64,000 nucleotides of DNA, taken from assembly GCA_019422525.1 (NCBI GenBank), contig JAHZDE010000001.1:1-64000 (forward strand), in the 5' to 3' direction. Origin of the DNA: Clostridiales bacterium (GTDB taxonomy: Bacteria > Bacillota > Clostridia > Oscillospirales > Acutalibacteraceae). The first letter of the stretch is position 1. The number at the start of each line of letters is the position of its first letter. The notes under the pieces were generated by a model, which saw only the letters and a program-made list of their open reading frames with translations, made no database searches and was not told the DNA's origin. The translations under genes were made by a program, and so were the position numbers. Shown piece by piece: positions 52,345 through 61,234 of the stretch.

Positions 52345-53862
52345 ATGACCGAAATCAGCACAGAAATTGCACGTCTTTTGCAGTTTGGATGCCAGCGCGG
52401 ACTATTGGAAAGGTCCGACTGTACCTATGCCGCCAATCGGATGCTTGCCGTGCTCCGACTGGATGGTTGGGATAACACGGTACAGGCACCGGAAGAGACG
52501 CTGGAAAGTCCGGCCCCTATTCTGGAAAAAATTCTGGATTGGGCCTATAAAACCGGAAGACTGGAAGGAAACACCGCGCCTTATCGCGATGTGCTGGATA
52601 CAGAACTAATGAACTGCATGATGCCCCGCCCGTCAGAAGTTATTCACCGATTTTATGAGCTGTATCGGGAAGACCCTCGCTGTGCAACCGATTATTATTA
52701 TCAGCTGAGTCGCAGCTCTAATTACATCCGTACCGACCGGGTGGCCAAGGATGAGTTATGGACAGCTAAGACCCCTTATGGTGAAATGACCATTACTATT
52801 AACCTTTCTAAGCCGGAAAAAGACCCCAAAGCCATTGCAGCTGCCCGGAATATGCCCCAGAATGGCTATCCCAAATGTGCCCTTTGTGCCGAAAATGAAG
52901 GCTTTCAAGGAAACTTGGCACAGGCCCCCAGAGGGAATCACCGGCTAATACCGATTACATTATTGGGGGAAGAATGGTTCCTGCAATATTCACCTTATGT
53001 ATATTATAACGAACACTGCATTGTGCTGAATAAAAAGCATACTCCCATGAAGGTAAGCCGGGAATCCATGGCCCATTTGCTGGATTTTGTTACGCAGTTT
53101 CCCCATTACTTTGTGGGCTCCAACGCCGATTTGCCTATTGTGGGCGGCTCCATCCTGAGTCATGACCACTTCCAGGGCGGCAACTGTGAATTTCCTATGG
53201 CAAAAGCAGAAATTCGGGAACCGCTGTCTTTTTTGGGGTTTGAGGACATAGAAGCCGGTATTGTCAATTGGCCTATGTCCGTGATTCGTCTGACAGCAAC
53301 CGACAAGGAGCGGCTGCTGGATTTGGCCGAAATCATTTTGAACCAGTGGCGGGGATACAGCGATGAAACTGCCGGTATTTTTGCTAATACCGATGTGCCC
53401 CATAATACCATTACTCCAATTTGCCGAGTTCGAAATGGAAAATTTGAGCTGGATTTGGTACTGCGGAATAACCTGACGACGCAGGAACATCCGCTGGGGG
53501 TTTTTCATCCTCATGCAGAGTACCACCATATTAAAAAGGAAAATATCGGCCTGATTGAAGTGATGGGTCTTGCCATTCTGCCGGCGCGGCTGAAAAAAGA
53601 GCTGGCATTGGTGGAGGAAGCTCTGTGTGACCCGGTAAAAGAGGAGAAAATCTTTTCTGATGATGCTATGAAAGCACATTTTGACTGGTATCAGCAGCTG
53701 AAAGCAAAGAATCCTGCACCACAAGAAGTACATACGCTAATTCAGCAGGATGTTGGCCGTATTTTTGCCGAGATTTTAGGAAATGCCGGTGTATATAAGG
53801 ACACCGACGAAGGAAGGGAAGCCTTCCGCCGTTTTTGCCGGTATGTGAACCGGAACCTGTAA
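52345..53862 (+). CDS. galT: UTP/UDP-glucose--hexose-1-phosphate uridylyltransferase, class 2
   Basis: This 505-residue protein has the class II GalT form found in Firmicutes, longer than E. coli GalT. Marks are KCALCAENEGFQGN, EHCIVLNKKHTPMKVSR and the nucleotidyl His region GGSILSHDHFQGGNC (HxHxQ). It swaps UMP between UDP-glucose and galactose-1-phosphate in the Leloir path. galK and galE are not adjacent. A terminator closes the unit. Confidence 0.93.
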   Translation: MTEISTEIARLLQFGCQRGLLERSDCTYAANRMLAVLRLDGWDNTVQAPEETLESPAPILEKILDWAYKTGRLEGNTAPYRDVLDTELMNCMMPRPSEVIHRFYELYREDPRCATDYYYQLSRSSNYIRTDRVAKDELWTAKTPYGEMTITINLSKPEKDPKAIAAARNMPQNGYPKCALCAENEGFQGNLAQAPRGNHRLIPITLLGEEWFLQYSPYVYYNEHCIVLNKKHTPMKVSRESMAHLLDFVTQFPHYFVGSNADLPIVGGSILSHDHFQGGNCEFPMAKAEIREPLSFLGFEDIEAGIVNWPMSVIRLTATDKERLLDLAEIILNQWRGYSDETAGIFANTDVPHNTITPICRVRNGKFELDLVLRNNLTTQEHPLGVFHPHAEYHHIKKENIGLIEVMGLAILPARLKKELALVEEALCDPVKEEKIFSDDAMKAHFDWYQQLKAKNPAPQEVHTLIQQDVGRIFAEILGNAGVYKDTDEGREAFRRFCRYVNRNL

Positions 53863-53883
53863 TGAAAAGCTCATAGAACCAGA

Positions 53884-53924
53884 AAACCTCCCGCTTGACA
53901 ACAGGTATCAGGCGGGAGGTTTCT
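53884..53924 (+). terminator. Terminator after galT
   Basis: AAACCTCCCGC (53884-53894) pairs with GCGGGAGGTTT (53912-53922), followed by a short pyrimidine run. Confidence 0.85.
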
Positions 53925-53942
53925 CTATAAATTTTATTTGAT

Positions 53943-53971
53943 TTGCTATATTTTAGTATAAATGATATAAT
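53943..53971 (+). promoter_or_regulatory. Promoter of the coiled-coil membrane protein gene
   Basis: TTGCTA (53943-53948) and TATAAT (53966-53971) with a 17-base spacer and an extended TGA before the -10. Confidence 0.8.
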
Positions 53972-54041
53972 CGTTATGAGTTGTATATATCCAAACTGTG
54001 AAGGTAGCTGTTATAATTGAAGGGAAAGCTTGGAGGGCAAT

Positions 54042-54980
54042 ATGGATACATCAAAATTGAAGGAATATTTAAAATGTCTGTATGAACTGGAAGAGTCTCT
54101 CTATTATCAGCAAAAAGTATACGATGAGGTATATAATGAATATAGAAGAGCAGTATGTTCTTACCACGAAGAAAAAGAAATTCCCCACGAAAAACCGGTT
54201 TCTGAAAATGTGAAGTATGTTACGACAGTTTTTATATTGGTTTTTATGTTAATATTTGCTGTTATAGGCTGTATTTATATTAAAATACCCATGGGATTTT
54301 TAAATACAGTTGTAATTATTCTCTTTTGCGTAGTTTTGGGCCCTTTAGCTGGTTATCCTGTTGGATGGATGGTAAAAAAAATAGTTGAAAAAATCAGGAT
54401 GAAAAAACAAATGCAGCAGATAATGGCTTTAAACCGTTCCATTGATCGCAGAAATGAGGAAATCAGAGCTTCAAATGCTAATAATAAAGCACTGGCCCAA
54501 AGAAAAGGAGAAGCAATAAAAGTTCGGATAAAAGAAATTGAGCAAGGAATTGACCACACCAGAGACATACTGAATCGATATTATGCGCTGGATATCATTT
54601 TTAAAAAGTACAGAAATTTTGTAGCCATCAGTTCTATTTACGAATATTTTGTATCAGGAAGATGCGAGGAATTGGGAGGCCCTCATGGTGCCTATAACGT
54701 ATATGAAGAAGAAATTCGTCAAAATATGATTATTTCAAAATTAGATGATGTAATTAACAGTCTAAGCAGAATTGAAAACAATCAAGGTATGTTATATGAT
54801 GCCATTTGGAAAGGAAATCTTGCTCTTCAACAAATGCAACAGGCAATTCAGGGAATGTCATTTAGCATTCAAAACATTGAGAATAATAGTGAAATAACAG
54901 CTTATAATAGCAAAATTACCGCAGAAAACATCCGGTTTATGAAAAAACTGCAAATTTATGAAATGCTAACAAGAAAATGA
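54042..54980 (+). CDS. Unrecognised coiled-coil protein with two membrane helices
   Basis: This 312-residue protein has an N-terminal helical part (1-50), two hydrophobic helices (about 62-85 and 90-115), a long coiled coil (about 118-185), the conserved-looking middle IYEYFVSGRCEELGGPHGAYNVYEEEIR and a second helical stretch rich in Asn/Gln and Ile. That central motif recurs in uncharacterised Firmicutes proteins I have seen, without a known role. ATG 54042 has GGAGG at good spacing. The gene is more A/T-rich than its neighbours, hinting at transfer. Confidence 0.78.
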   Translation: MDTSKLKEYLKCLYELEESLYYQQKVYDEVYNEYRRAVCSYHEEKEIPHEKPVSENVKYVTTVFILVFMLIFAVIGCIYIKIPMGFLNTVVIILFCVVLGPLAGYPVGWMVKKIVEKIRMKKQMQQIMALNRSIDRRNEEIRASNANNKALAQRKGEAIKVRIKEIEQGIDHTRDILNRYYALDIIFKKYRNFVAISSIYEYFVSGRCEELGGPHGAYNVYEEEIRQNMIISKLDDVINSLSRIENNQGMLYDAIWKGNLALQQMQQAIQGMSFSIQNIENNSEITAYNSKITAENIRFMKKLQIYEMLTRK

Positions 54981-55010
54981 TGCCCTGAGATAGTATAGTG
55001 GAGAATGAGA

Positions 55011-55042
55011 AAGCCGCCCTTTTACAGGACGGCTTCTTTTTT
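55011..55042 (+). terminator. Terminator after the coiled-coil gene
   Basis: AAGCCGCCC (55011-55019) pairs with GGACGGCTT (55028-55036) with one mismatch, followed by six Ts. It overlaps the last codons of the convergent gene. Confidence 0.75.
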
Positions 55043-56035
55043 GTTCATAGTAGAAGATTCGAAGACAAAAGCATCCACCTTTTCTGGTTCTCCACGGAGA
55101 CTGTAAATTACATTTTCACAGGCAATGCGAATCATCTCTCGCAGGGAAGTTTCGGAGTAAAAGCCGGCGTGGGGCGTAATAATGACGTTTTCCCGGCCCA
55201 AAAGTGGATGCCCTTCTAATTCGGGGTTTTCTTTCCACAAAAGGTCCAGCCCCGCTGCCCGTACCCAGCCTTTGTCCAATGCTTCTGCCAGGTCGGCTTC
55301 GTTTACGCTGCCGCCACGGCCAAGGTTGAGAAAAATCGGGGAGCGCCGGAGCTTTTGGAAGAATGACCGGTTAAAATACTGTTGGGTTTCGGGCGTCAGT
55401 GCCATATGATTGGAAATAATGTCGGCGGTTTCACAGGCTTCTTCAGGCGTTACCAGACGGATTCCCAAGGCTTGGGCTTCTTCCATGGTGGCGTGGTGGG
55501 AAACTGCGGTTATATGTAGACCGAAAGCTGCGGCTCGGACAGCTACTGCACGGCTGATTTTTCCAAGCCCAAACAGACACAAGGTTTGTCCCTGCAAACG
55601 AGGGGCATGAGCGACCCGGTCAAATTCCCAGATTCCCTTTTCAATATCGGTGATATAGGTGCGAAGATTTCGAGTTAAAGCCAGCAAGAGCGCCATAGTA
55701 TGCTCTGCCACCTCTTGGGTGCAGTATTCCCGAACGTGGCAGATGGAAACGCCGGCTTTTTTTGCAGCAGGAATATCCACCACATTATAGCCGGTGGACA
55801 GAAGAGAAACGCATTGCAGGGAAGGGGCATGAGCCAAAAGGTCTTCGTCAACCTGTTGATAGTCAGTGAGCAGAGCATCCGCGTCAGCCAAATGTTCATA
55901 TAATACTTCCCGAGGCGTGGTCTTGTGGGGGAGAAGGACGATTTGGGCATCCAGTTCCCTTTGAAATAATTCAGTTTCAAAAGTAAATCCCTGTTTTAAA
56001 AGGACAGGGCTGTATACCGCAACAATTTTAAACAT
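55022..56035 (-). CDS. D-2-hydroxyacid dehydrogenase family protein
   Basis: The 337-residue NAD-dependent dehydrogenase has the family order: catalytic Arg in LNLGRGGSVNEADLAEAL, the nucleotide fold LCLFGLGKISRAVAVRA, the late Glu region ENPELEGHPLLG and the His in NVIITPHAGFYSE. It would reduce a 2-keto acid or oxidise a D-2-hydroxyacid such as glycerate or lactate. ATG 56035 has AGGAGG nearby, and upstream extension is not coding. It is divergent from the FMN reductase gene. Confidence 0.9.
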   Translation of the reverse strand: MFKIVAVYSPVLLKQGFTFETELFQRELDAQIVLLPHKTTPREVLYEHLADADALLTDYQQVDEDLLAHAPSLQCVSLLSTGYNVVDIPAAKKAGVSICHVREYCTQEVAEHTMALLLALTRNLRTYITDIEKGIWEFDRVAHAPRLQGQTLCLFGLGKISRAVAVRAAAFGLHITAVSHHATMEEAQALGIRLVTPEEACETADIISNHMALTPETQQYFNRSFFQKLRRSPIFLNLGRGGSVNEADLAEALDKGWVRAAGLDLLWKENPELEGHPLLGRENVIITPHAGFYSETSLREMIRIACENVIYSLRGEPEKVDAFVFESSTMNKKEAVL

Positions 56036-56150
56036 AGACAAGCCTCCTGAAAATTCATACTCTCTATCATAACATGAACGGGCATGGTTGCCAACCCAAA
56101 GAAAACATGAGATAATAAAAAAAATTCTTAACGGAGAAAGGAAGTTTGTC

Positions 56151-56774
56151 ATGAAAGTTTTGCTGCTGAATGGAAGCCCCTACAAAAATGGATGCACCCA
56201 TACCGCCCTGTCAGAGATTGCTACAGAGCTGAATCGGCTGGGAATTGAAACACAGGAACTCTGGGTAGGAAATAAACCAATTAGAAGCTGTATTGGATGC
56301 GGCGGATGCTTTCAGGAAAAGAAATGTGTATTCACAGATGATGGAGTCAATGAGTGTTCGCAAGCTCTCCAAAATGCGGACGGCTTTATTGTAGGGGCAC
56401 CAGTACATTATGCCGGTCCGGCAGGCGCTTGTACTGCTTTTCTGGATAGGCTTTTTTATGGAAAATCCAGTCTGTATGCCTATAAACCCGCAGCTGCCAT
56501 TGTCAGTTGCCGCAGAGGGGGCGCAAGCGCTTCTTTTGACCGGCTGAACAAGTATTTTACCATCTCTTCCATGCCGGTAGTTTCTTCTCAATATTGGAAT
56601 TCTGTTCACGGAAACACACCGGACGAAGTACGCCAGGATTTAGAAGGTATGCAGACTATGCGCACGCTGGCTCGCAATATGGCATGGATGCTCCAATGTA
56701 TTCAGGCCGGAAAAGACGCCGGTGTCCCTTTGCCGGAAAAAGAAAAACGGGTAAATACCAACTATATTCGCTGA
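56151..56774 (+). CDS. NADPH-dependent FMN reductase/flavodoxin-fold protein
   Basis: The 207-residue protein has the FMN-binding start LLLNGSPYKNGCTHTAL, the Cys-rich IRSCIGCGGCF stretch and VGAPVHYAGPAGACTAFLDR of the iron-sulfur flavoprotein/NADPH:FMN reductase group. The extra cysteines (SCIGCGGCFQEKKC) look like the compact ligand set of iron-sulfur flavoproteins, but the typical spacing is not complete, so a cluster is uncertain. AAAGGAAG precedes ATG 56151. Electron partner unknown. Confidence 0.87.
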   Translation: MKVLLLNGSPYKNGCTHTALSEIATELNRLGIETQELWVGNKPIRSCIGCGGCFQEKKCVFTDDGVNECSQALQNADGFIVGAPVHYAGPAGACTAFLDRLFYGKSSLYAYKPAAAIVSCRRGGASASFDRLNKYFTISSMPVVSSQYWNSVHGNTPDEVRQDLEGMQTMRTLARNMAWMLQCIQAGKDAGVPLPEKEKRVNTNYIR

Positions 56775-56791
56775 AATTTTCATACAAAATA

Positions 56792-56823
56792 AGTATCCCC
56801 CGGAGATTTCTCCGGGGGATACT
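56792..56823. terminator. Hairpin between convergent genes, probable terminator
   Basis: A 15-base arm (56792-56806) is the exact reverse complement of 56809-56823. The inner pairs open to a small loop. Convergent position to secA fits a shared terminator, although T-runs are weak. Confidence 0.7.
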
Positions 56824-56840
56824 GTTATGAGTATACGGTT

Positions 56841-59585
56841 TTATTCATTTTTACCGCAGCATTTTTTGTATTTCAAGCCACTTCCACAAGGGCAGGGATC
56901 ATTTCTTCCCGGCTTTTTGTTGCTGCGTACCGGTCGTTTGGTATCGGTCCCGTCAGCACTGGTTGCGGTAGGCTTGGCAACTTCTTCGCGCTTGGGGGGC
57001 TCTTCCTGGCGGCGAATCTGAACCGTCAGAATCATTCTGGCAGTATTTTCACGGATGGTGGCAATCATCTCGTCAAACATTTCAAAGCCTTCCAGACGAT
57101 ATTCCACCACAGGATCGTGCTGTGCATATGCACGCAGGCCGATACCCCGTTTCAGTTCTTCCATGGCGTCAATATGATCCATCCACAGAATATCTACATT
57201 CTTCAGCAGAATGACGCGCTCCAATTCACGCATCAGTTTGTCGCCAAACATCTTCTCGCGAGCCTCATAAATCATATGAGCCCGTTCCTGCAGCTTTTCT
57301 ACCAAATAGTCAGGCTCCAGTGTTTCCAGTTCTTCACTGGTATAATGGAACTCTTCGGGGGTAATCATCCATCCCATATAGTGTTCCCGCAGAGCCGGCA
57401 AATCCCAGTTATCATGAACCTTGCCTTCCGGCAGATAACGTTTTACATTGTGCTCGATGGCCTCGTCAATCATGTGAACAATCTGTTCGCGCATGTCTTT
57501 ACCGTCCAACACCTGGTTGCGCTGATCATAGATGATTTCGCGCTGACGGTTCATAACATCGTCATACTGCAGCACGTTTTTACGAATGGCAAAGTTACGG
57601 CTTTCTACCTTGCGCTGAGAGCCTTCGATGGTGTTGGAAAGCATCTTAGATTCGATGGGGGTATCTTCTTCCACATTCAGCTTGTCCATAATGGCGTTGA
57701 TACGGTCACCGCTGAACAGCCGCATCAAATCGTCTTCCAAAGACAGATAGAATCGGCTCATACCCGGATCGCCCTGACGACCGGAACGGCCGCGCAGCTG
57801 GTTATCAATACGACGGGATTCATGGCGTTCGGTGCCAATGATATACAAACCGCCCACCTTGCGAACTTCTTCGGCAGCATCTTTAATCTGGTCCTTATAC
57901 TTGGCTTCCAGCTCACCAAATACCCGGCGTGCTTCCAAAATTTCTTCATCATCTGTATCGGAAAATGCATCCGCTTCCGTAATCAGCTCTTCGCTGAATT
58001 GCATCCGGCGCATCTCTTCCTTTGCCATAAACTCGGCATTACCGCCCAGCTTAATATCCGTACCACGGCCAGCCATGTTGGTAGCAATGGTCACAGCACC
58101 TTTCTGACCGGCCTGTGCGACAATGGCAGCTTCTTTGTCATGATATTTTGCGTTCAGCACCTGATGCTTAATGCCGCGGCGCTTCAGCAGTGCACTGAGC
58201 TCTTCGGATTTTTCAATGGAAATGGTACCGACCAGAATGGGCTGTCCCATTTTGTGATGTTCTTCGATGTCATCAATAACGGCCTTAAATTTAGCTTTTT
58301 CGGTTTTGTATACCACGTCGGGGAAGTCCTGACGAATCATAGGACGGTTGGTGGGAATTTCCACGACATCCAGCTTGTAAATCTCGCGGAATTCTTCCTC
58401 TTCCGTCATGGCGGTACCGGTCATACCGGAAAGCTTTTCGTACAGGCGGAAGAAGTTCTGGAAAGTAATGGTGGCCAGTGTTTTGCTCTCATGGGCAACC
58501 TTTACGCCTTCCTTCGCTTCAATAGCCTGGTGAAGGCCCTCGTTATACCGACGGCCATACATCAAACGGCCGGTAAATTCGTCAACGATGATGACTTCGC
58601 CGTCTTTTACCACATAGTCAATATCCTTCTGCATCACACCGTGAGCCTTAATAGCCTGGTTGATATGATGCTGGATGGTGATATTATCGGCATCCGTAAG
58701 GTTTTCAATATTAAAGTACTGCTCTGCCTTTTTCACGCCGCGAGGGGTAAGGGTAGCAGTTTTGGCTTTTTCATTTACAATATAGTCGCAGTCCTTGTAC
58801 AACTCATCATTGTCCTCTTTTTCGTTCAGGTCAGCGACTTTGGTGACGGTCAGGCTTCTTGCAAAATGGTCTGCAATGGTATACAATTCGGTGGATTTGT
58901 CGCCCTGACCGGAAATAATCAAAGGAGTTCGGGCTTCATCAATTAGGATGGAGTCCACCTCATCCACCACAGCGAAGAAGTGGCCGCGCTGTACCTTGCG
59001 CTCTTTATAAATCACCATGTTATCCCGCAGGTAGTCAAATCCAAACTCGTTGTTGGTACCATAGGTAATGTCGGCTGCATAGGCCTTTTTCCGCTCGTCA
59101 TTGGGAAGGTCATGGACAATCAAACCTACCGACAGGCCCAGCCAGCGATAAACCTTACCCATCCATTCACTGTCTCGGCGTGCCAGGTAATCGTTAACCG
59201 TAACCACATGGACGCCTTTTCCGGTCAAAGCGTTCAGATAAGCAGGCAGAATAACGGTCTGTGTTTTACCTTCACCGGTTTTCATTTCAGCAATACGTCC
59301 CTGATGCAGGACGATACCACCGGTAATCTGTACCGGGAAGTGAGGGGTTCCCAATACACGACGGGTAGCTTCGCGGCAAACTGCAAAAGCGTCGGGCAGA
59401 ATATCATCGGTAGTTTCTCCATCAGCCAAACGCTCTTTCAAAATTCCGGTTTGAGACTGCAATTCCTCATCGCTCATTGCGAGATATTTTTCTTCCAAAT
59501 CCAAAACGGAATCTACAATAGGCTGGATACGTTTCAGTTCCCGCTTACTGTAGTTGCCGAAAAGGGAACTCAGAATATTTTTCAT
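56841..59585 (-). CDS. secA: Protein translocase ATPase SecA
   Basis: The 914-residue motor protein drives secretion through SecYEG. It has the Walker A region AEMKTGEGKTQ, DEVDSILIDEARTPLIISG (DEAD), the preprotein-binding part, GRGTDI and RGRSGRQGDPG of the second helicase lobe, and a C-terminal zinc-binding SEC-C tail (NDPCPCGSGLKYKKCC) that binds SecB or ribosomes. It is full length and stands alone behind a leader of about 165 bases. Confidence 0.97.
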   Translation of the reverse strand: MKNILSSLFGNYSKRELKRIQPIVDSVLDLEEKYLAMSDEELQSQTGILKERLADGETTDDILPDAFAVCREATRRVLGTPHFPVQITGGIVLHQGRIAEMKTGEGKTQTVILPAYLNALTGKGVHVVTVNDYLARRDSEWMGKVYRWLGLSVGLIVHDLPNDERKKAYAADITYGTNNEFGFDYLRDNMVIYKERKVQRGHFFAVVDEVDSILIDEARTPLIISGQGDKSTELYTIADHFARSLTVTKVADLNEKEDNDELYKDCDYIVNEKAKTATLTPRGVKKAEQYFNIENLTDADNITIQHHINQAIKAHGVMQKDIDYVVKDGEVIIVDEFTGRLMYGRRYNEGLHQAIEAKEGVKVAHESKTLATITFQNFFRLYEKLSGMTGTAMTEEEEFREIYKLDVVEIPTNRPMIRQDFPDVVYKTEKAKFKAVIDDIEEHHKMGQPILVGTISIEKSEELSALLKRRGIKHQVLNAKYHDKEAAIVAQAGQKGAVTIATNMAGRGTDIKLGGNAEFMAKEEMRRMQFSEELITEADAFSDTDDEEILEARRVFGELEAKYKDQIKDAAEEVRKVGGLYIIGTERHESRRIDNQLRGRSGRQGDPGMSRFYLSLEDDLMRLFSGDRINAIMDKLNVEEDTPIESKMLSNTIEGSQRKVESRNFAIRKNVLQYDDVMNRQREIIYDQRNQVLDGKDMREQIVHMIDEAIEHNVKRYLPEGKVHDNWDLPALREHYMGWMITPEEFHYTSEELETLEPDYLVEKLQERAHMIYEAREKMFGDKLMRELERVILLKNVDILWMDHIDAMEELKRGIGLRAYAQHDPVVEYRLEGFEMFDEMIATIRENTARMILTVQIRRQEEPPKREEVAKPTATSADGTDTKRPVRSNKKPGRNDPCPCGSGLKYKKCCGKNE

Positions 59586-59762
59586 AATACTACCACACTT
59601 TCCCGGCCAATCCCAGGCCGTATACTGTCTTCCCTCCGAAATTCACCTTAGGTGGCTCTGTGCGGGGGGACAAAAAACCACGGTGTTGTTTATCCAATAC
59701 GCAGGCAGATTACCAGCGCACAGCAAGATGACAGGAAAATCTGCCAAACCTTGACCATTATA
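59586..59762 (-). promoter_or_regulatory. Long leader of secA with an extended -10 promoter
   Basis: On the minus strand TATAAT with TG before it lies at 59757-59762. The leader then runs to ATG 59585. It contains a stem of GGCAGATT with AATCTGCC (59738-59745 and 59704-59711) and a C-rich stretch near 59668. The rest of the 313-base gap to 59898 holds only the next gene's terminator. No known riboswitch was recognised. Confidence 0.5.
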
Positions 59763-59856
59763 CCACGAACTGACGGGAAAAGGAAGAAAAATCCTTAAAC
59801 AAAATCCCCATGAAAGCAGCATTTTTCGTGAAAAATACAAATTTTAACTGGATTTT

Positions 59857-59891
59857 AAAAAAGTTCGCCCGGCTTTTTTAATAGACGGGCG
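59857..59891 (-). terminator. Terminator after the cyclase-family gene
   Basis: On the minus strand CGCCCG (59886-59891) pairs with CGGGCG (59866-59871), followed by AACTTTTTT. It stops the cyclase-nucleosidase unit. Confidence 0.75.
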
Positions 59892-59898
59892 GGAAAAG

Positions 59899-60471
59899 TT
59901 ATGTTCTTATCAAAACAGCACGGACAGGCGACGCCTCCAGCCCTTGCAGCTTAAGGGGAAATGCACAGAGCGTATAGATACCGTCCGCCACATCGTCCAG
60001 GTATAGGCCTTCTAATATAGGAATTCCCCGAGCCAAAAGTTCTACGTGGGGAGCTTCCTCATCGCCTGCTGGGGCAATAGATTGTTGGTCTGTGCCTACC
60101 AATACAACGCCGGCATCAGCCAATGCAAATGCCGCACTTTGAGAAAGGAAGGCTCCACCGCGGAATAAAAGGCGCTGTCCGGGGTAAAGAGAAAGCTTGT
60201 CGATTTGCTGTCCGGTGAGAATCCCACTGGCAGTTAAAACACGGCAAGGGCCGAAAAAGGATTCCAGCGGCATTTGTTCAATAGAAGCGCCGTCCTGTAA
60301 AAAATGGAGGGGAGCATCGATATGAGTGGCCCCGTGACTTCCGGTGAAAAAGCCGGAAAGGTTACATAAGTCCCCCATGGAGATCCGGCAAATCTTTTCA
60401 TATTTGGGCGCAGGGTCTCCGGGATACACCGGTGTGGAGAAAAGCTCTCGGGAAATATCATACAGTTTCAC
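59899..60471 (-). CDS. Cyclase-family (kynurenine formamidase-like) hydrolase
   Basis: This 190-residue protein has the metal site motif GSHGATHIDAPLHF of the cyclase/KynB family and LYDISRELFSTPVYPGDP at the start. It probably hydrolyses an amide or ester. The real substrate is unknown, and no tryptophan-catabolism gene is near. GTG 60471 is taken as start, with AAGGTGG nearby. It follows the nucleosidase gene by 28 bases on the same strand. Confidence 0.87.
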   Translation of the reverse strand: MKLYDISRELFSTPVYPGDPAPKYEKICRISMGDLCNLSGFFTGSHGATHIDAPLHFLQDGASIEQMPLESFFGPCRVLTASGILTGQQIDKLSLYPGQRLLFRGGAFLSQSAAFALADAGVVLVGTDQQSIAPAGDEEAPHVELLARGIPILEGLYLDDVADGIYTLCAFPLKLQGLEASPVRAVLIRT

Positions 60472-60499
60472 TACGCCACCTTCTTTTCCTATATTTTGT

Positions 60500-61201
60500 T
60501 TATATGGATGCGTCCAATTCTGGCAGGGAAGCTTTGAGAAGGGAAATCGAACGAGCGGCCGCCTCTTTTGCAAAGCGGGGATAATCGTCCACTGCCTCAT
60601 CGTTTCCATTATCCGAAATGGCGCGCAAAATAGCAAAGGGAATCTGGTTCATATAGCATACCTGCCCGATACTTCCGCCTTCCATTTCGCAAGCCATGGC
60701 AGAAAACTGCTGAGAAATAGCACGCATTTTTTTATGGTCGGCAATAAACTGGTCACCGGTTGCAATAATACCGCGAAAGACGCCGCCTTGATAAATTTGC
60801 TCTGCCTTTTCGGCCAACAGGGAAGATGCCGCCTCATCTGCAGGAATTTCCACCAGATTGATGCCGGAGATGAGTCCAACCGGGTCGCCGATGGGAGAAG
60901 TGTCCATGTCGTGCTGTACCACTGCCGTAGCGATAACCACATCATGAATGTGGATGCCTTCCCCGATTCCGCCGGCCACACCGGTATTGATAATCAGGCG
61001 GGGACGGAAACGCATAGCCATCGTTTGTGCGCAGACAGCAGCGTTTACTTTGCCCGGACCGCATACAGCCAACGTACACAAAACTCCCTGAATCAATCCC
61101 CAGTCAAATCGGATTCCACTAATGGTTTCGGTTTCCCGGTCTTCCATCAGTTCCCGAAGTTCCTGGATTTCAATCTCCATTGCACCAATAATACCAATCA
61201 T
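60500..61201 (-). CDS. mtnN: 5'-methylthioadenosine/S-adenosylhomocysteine nucleosidase
   Basis: The 233-residue enzyme matches MtnN (MIGIIGAMEIEIQEL, INTGVAGGIGEGIHIHDVVIAT, FIADHKK, and the catalytic Asp in RAISDNGND, with MEGG before it). It splits MTA and SAH to free adenine, in methyl-group recycling. ATG 61201 is preferred since the usual family start is MIGIIG and AAAGGAAG lies upstream. Confidence 0.94.
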   Translation of the reverse strand: MIGIIGAMEIEIQELRELMEDRETETISGIRFDWGLIQGVLCTLAVCGPGKVNAAVCAQTMAMRFRPRLIINTGVAGGIGEGIHIHDVVIATAVVQHDMDTSPIGDPVGLISGINLVEIPADEAASSLLAEKAEQIYQGGVFRGIIATGDQFIADHKKMRAISQQFSAMACEMEGGSIGQVCYMNQIPFAILRAISDNGNDEAVDDYPRFAKEAAARSISLLKASLPELDASI

Positions 61202-61234
61202 AATACAATTCTTCCTTTCCATTTCTATAACCGA

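Noticed and set aside
57117..58946. A 609-codon open frame on the + strand opposite secA.
   Set aside because: It lies wholly within the secA gene, has no ribosome site or recognisable protein features, and such antisense frames arise from codon bias.
59640..59690. A T-box-like AGGTGGCT stretch near the secA leader.
   Set aside because: The bases do not match the T-box antiterminator core, no specifier loop or terminator follows, and no aminoacyl-tRNA gene is downstream on that strand.
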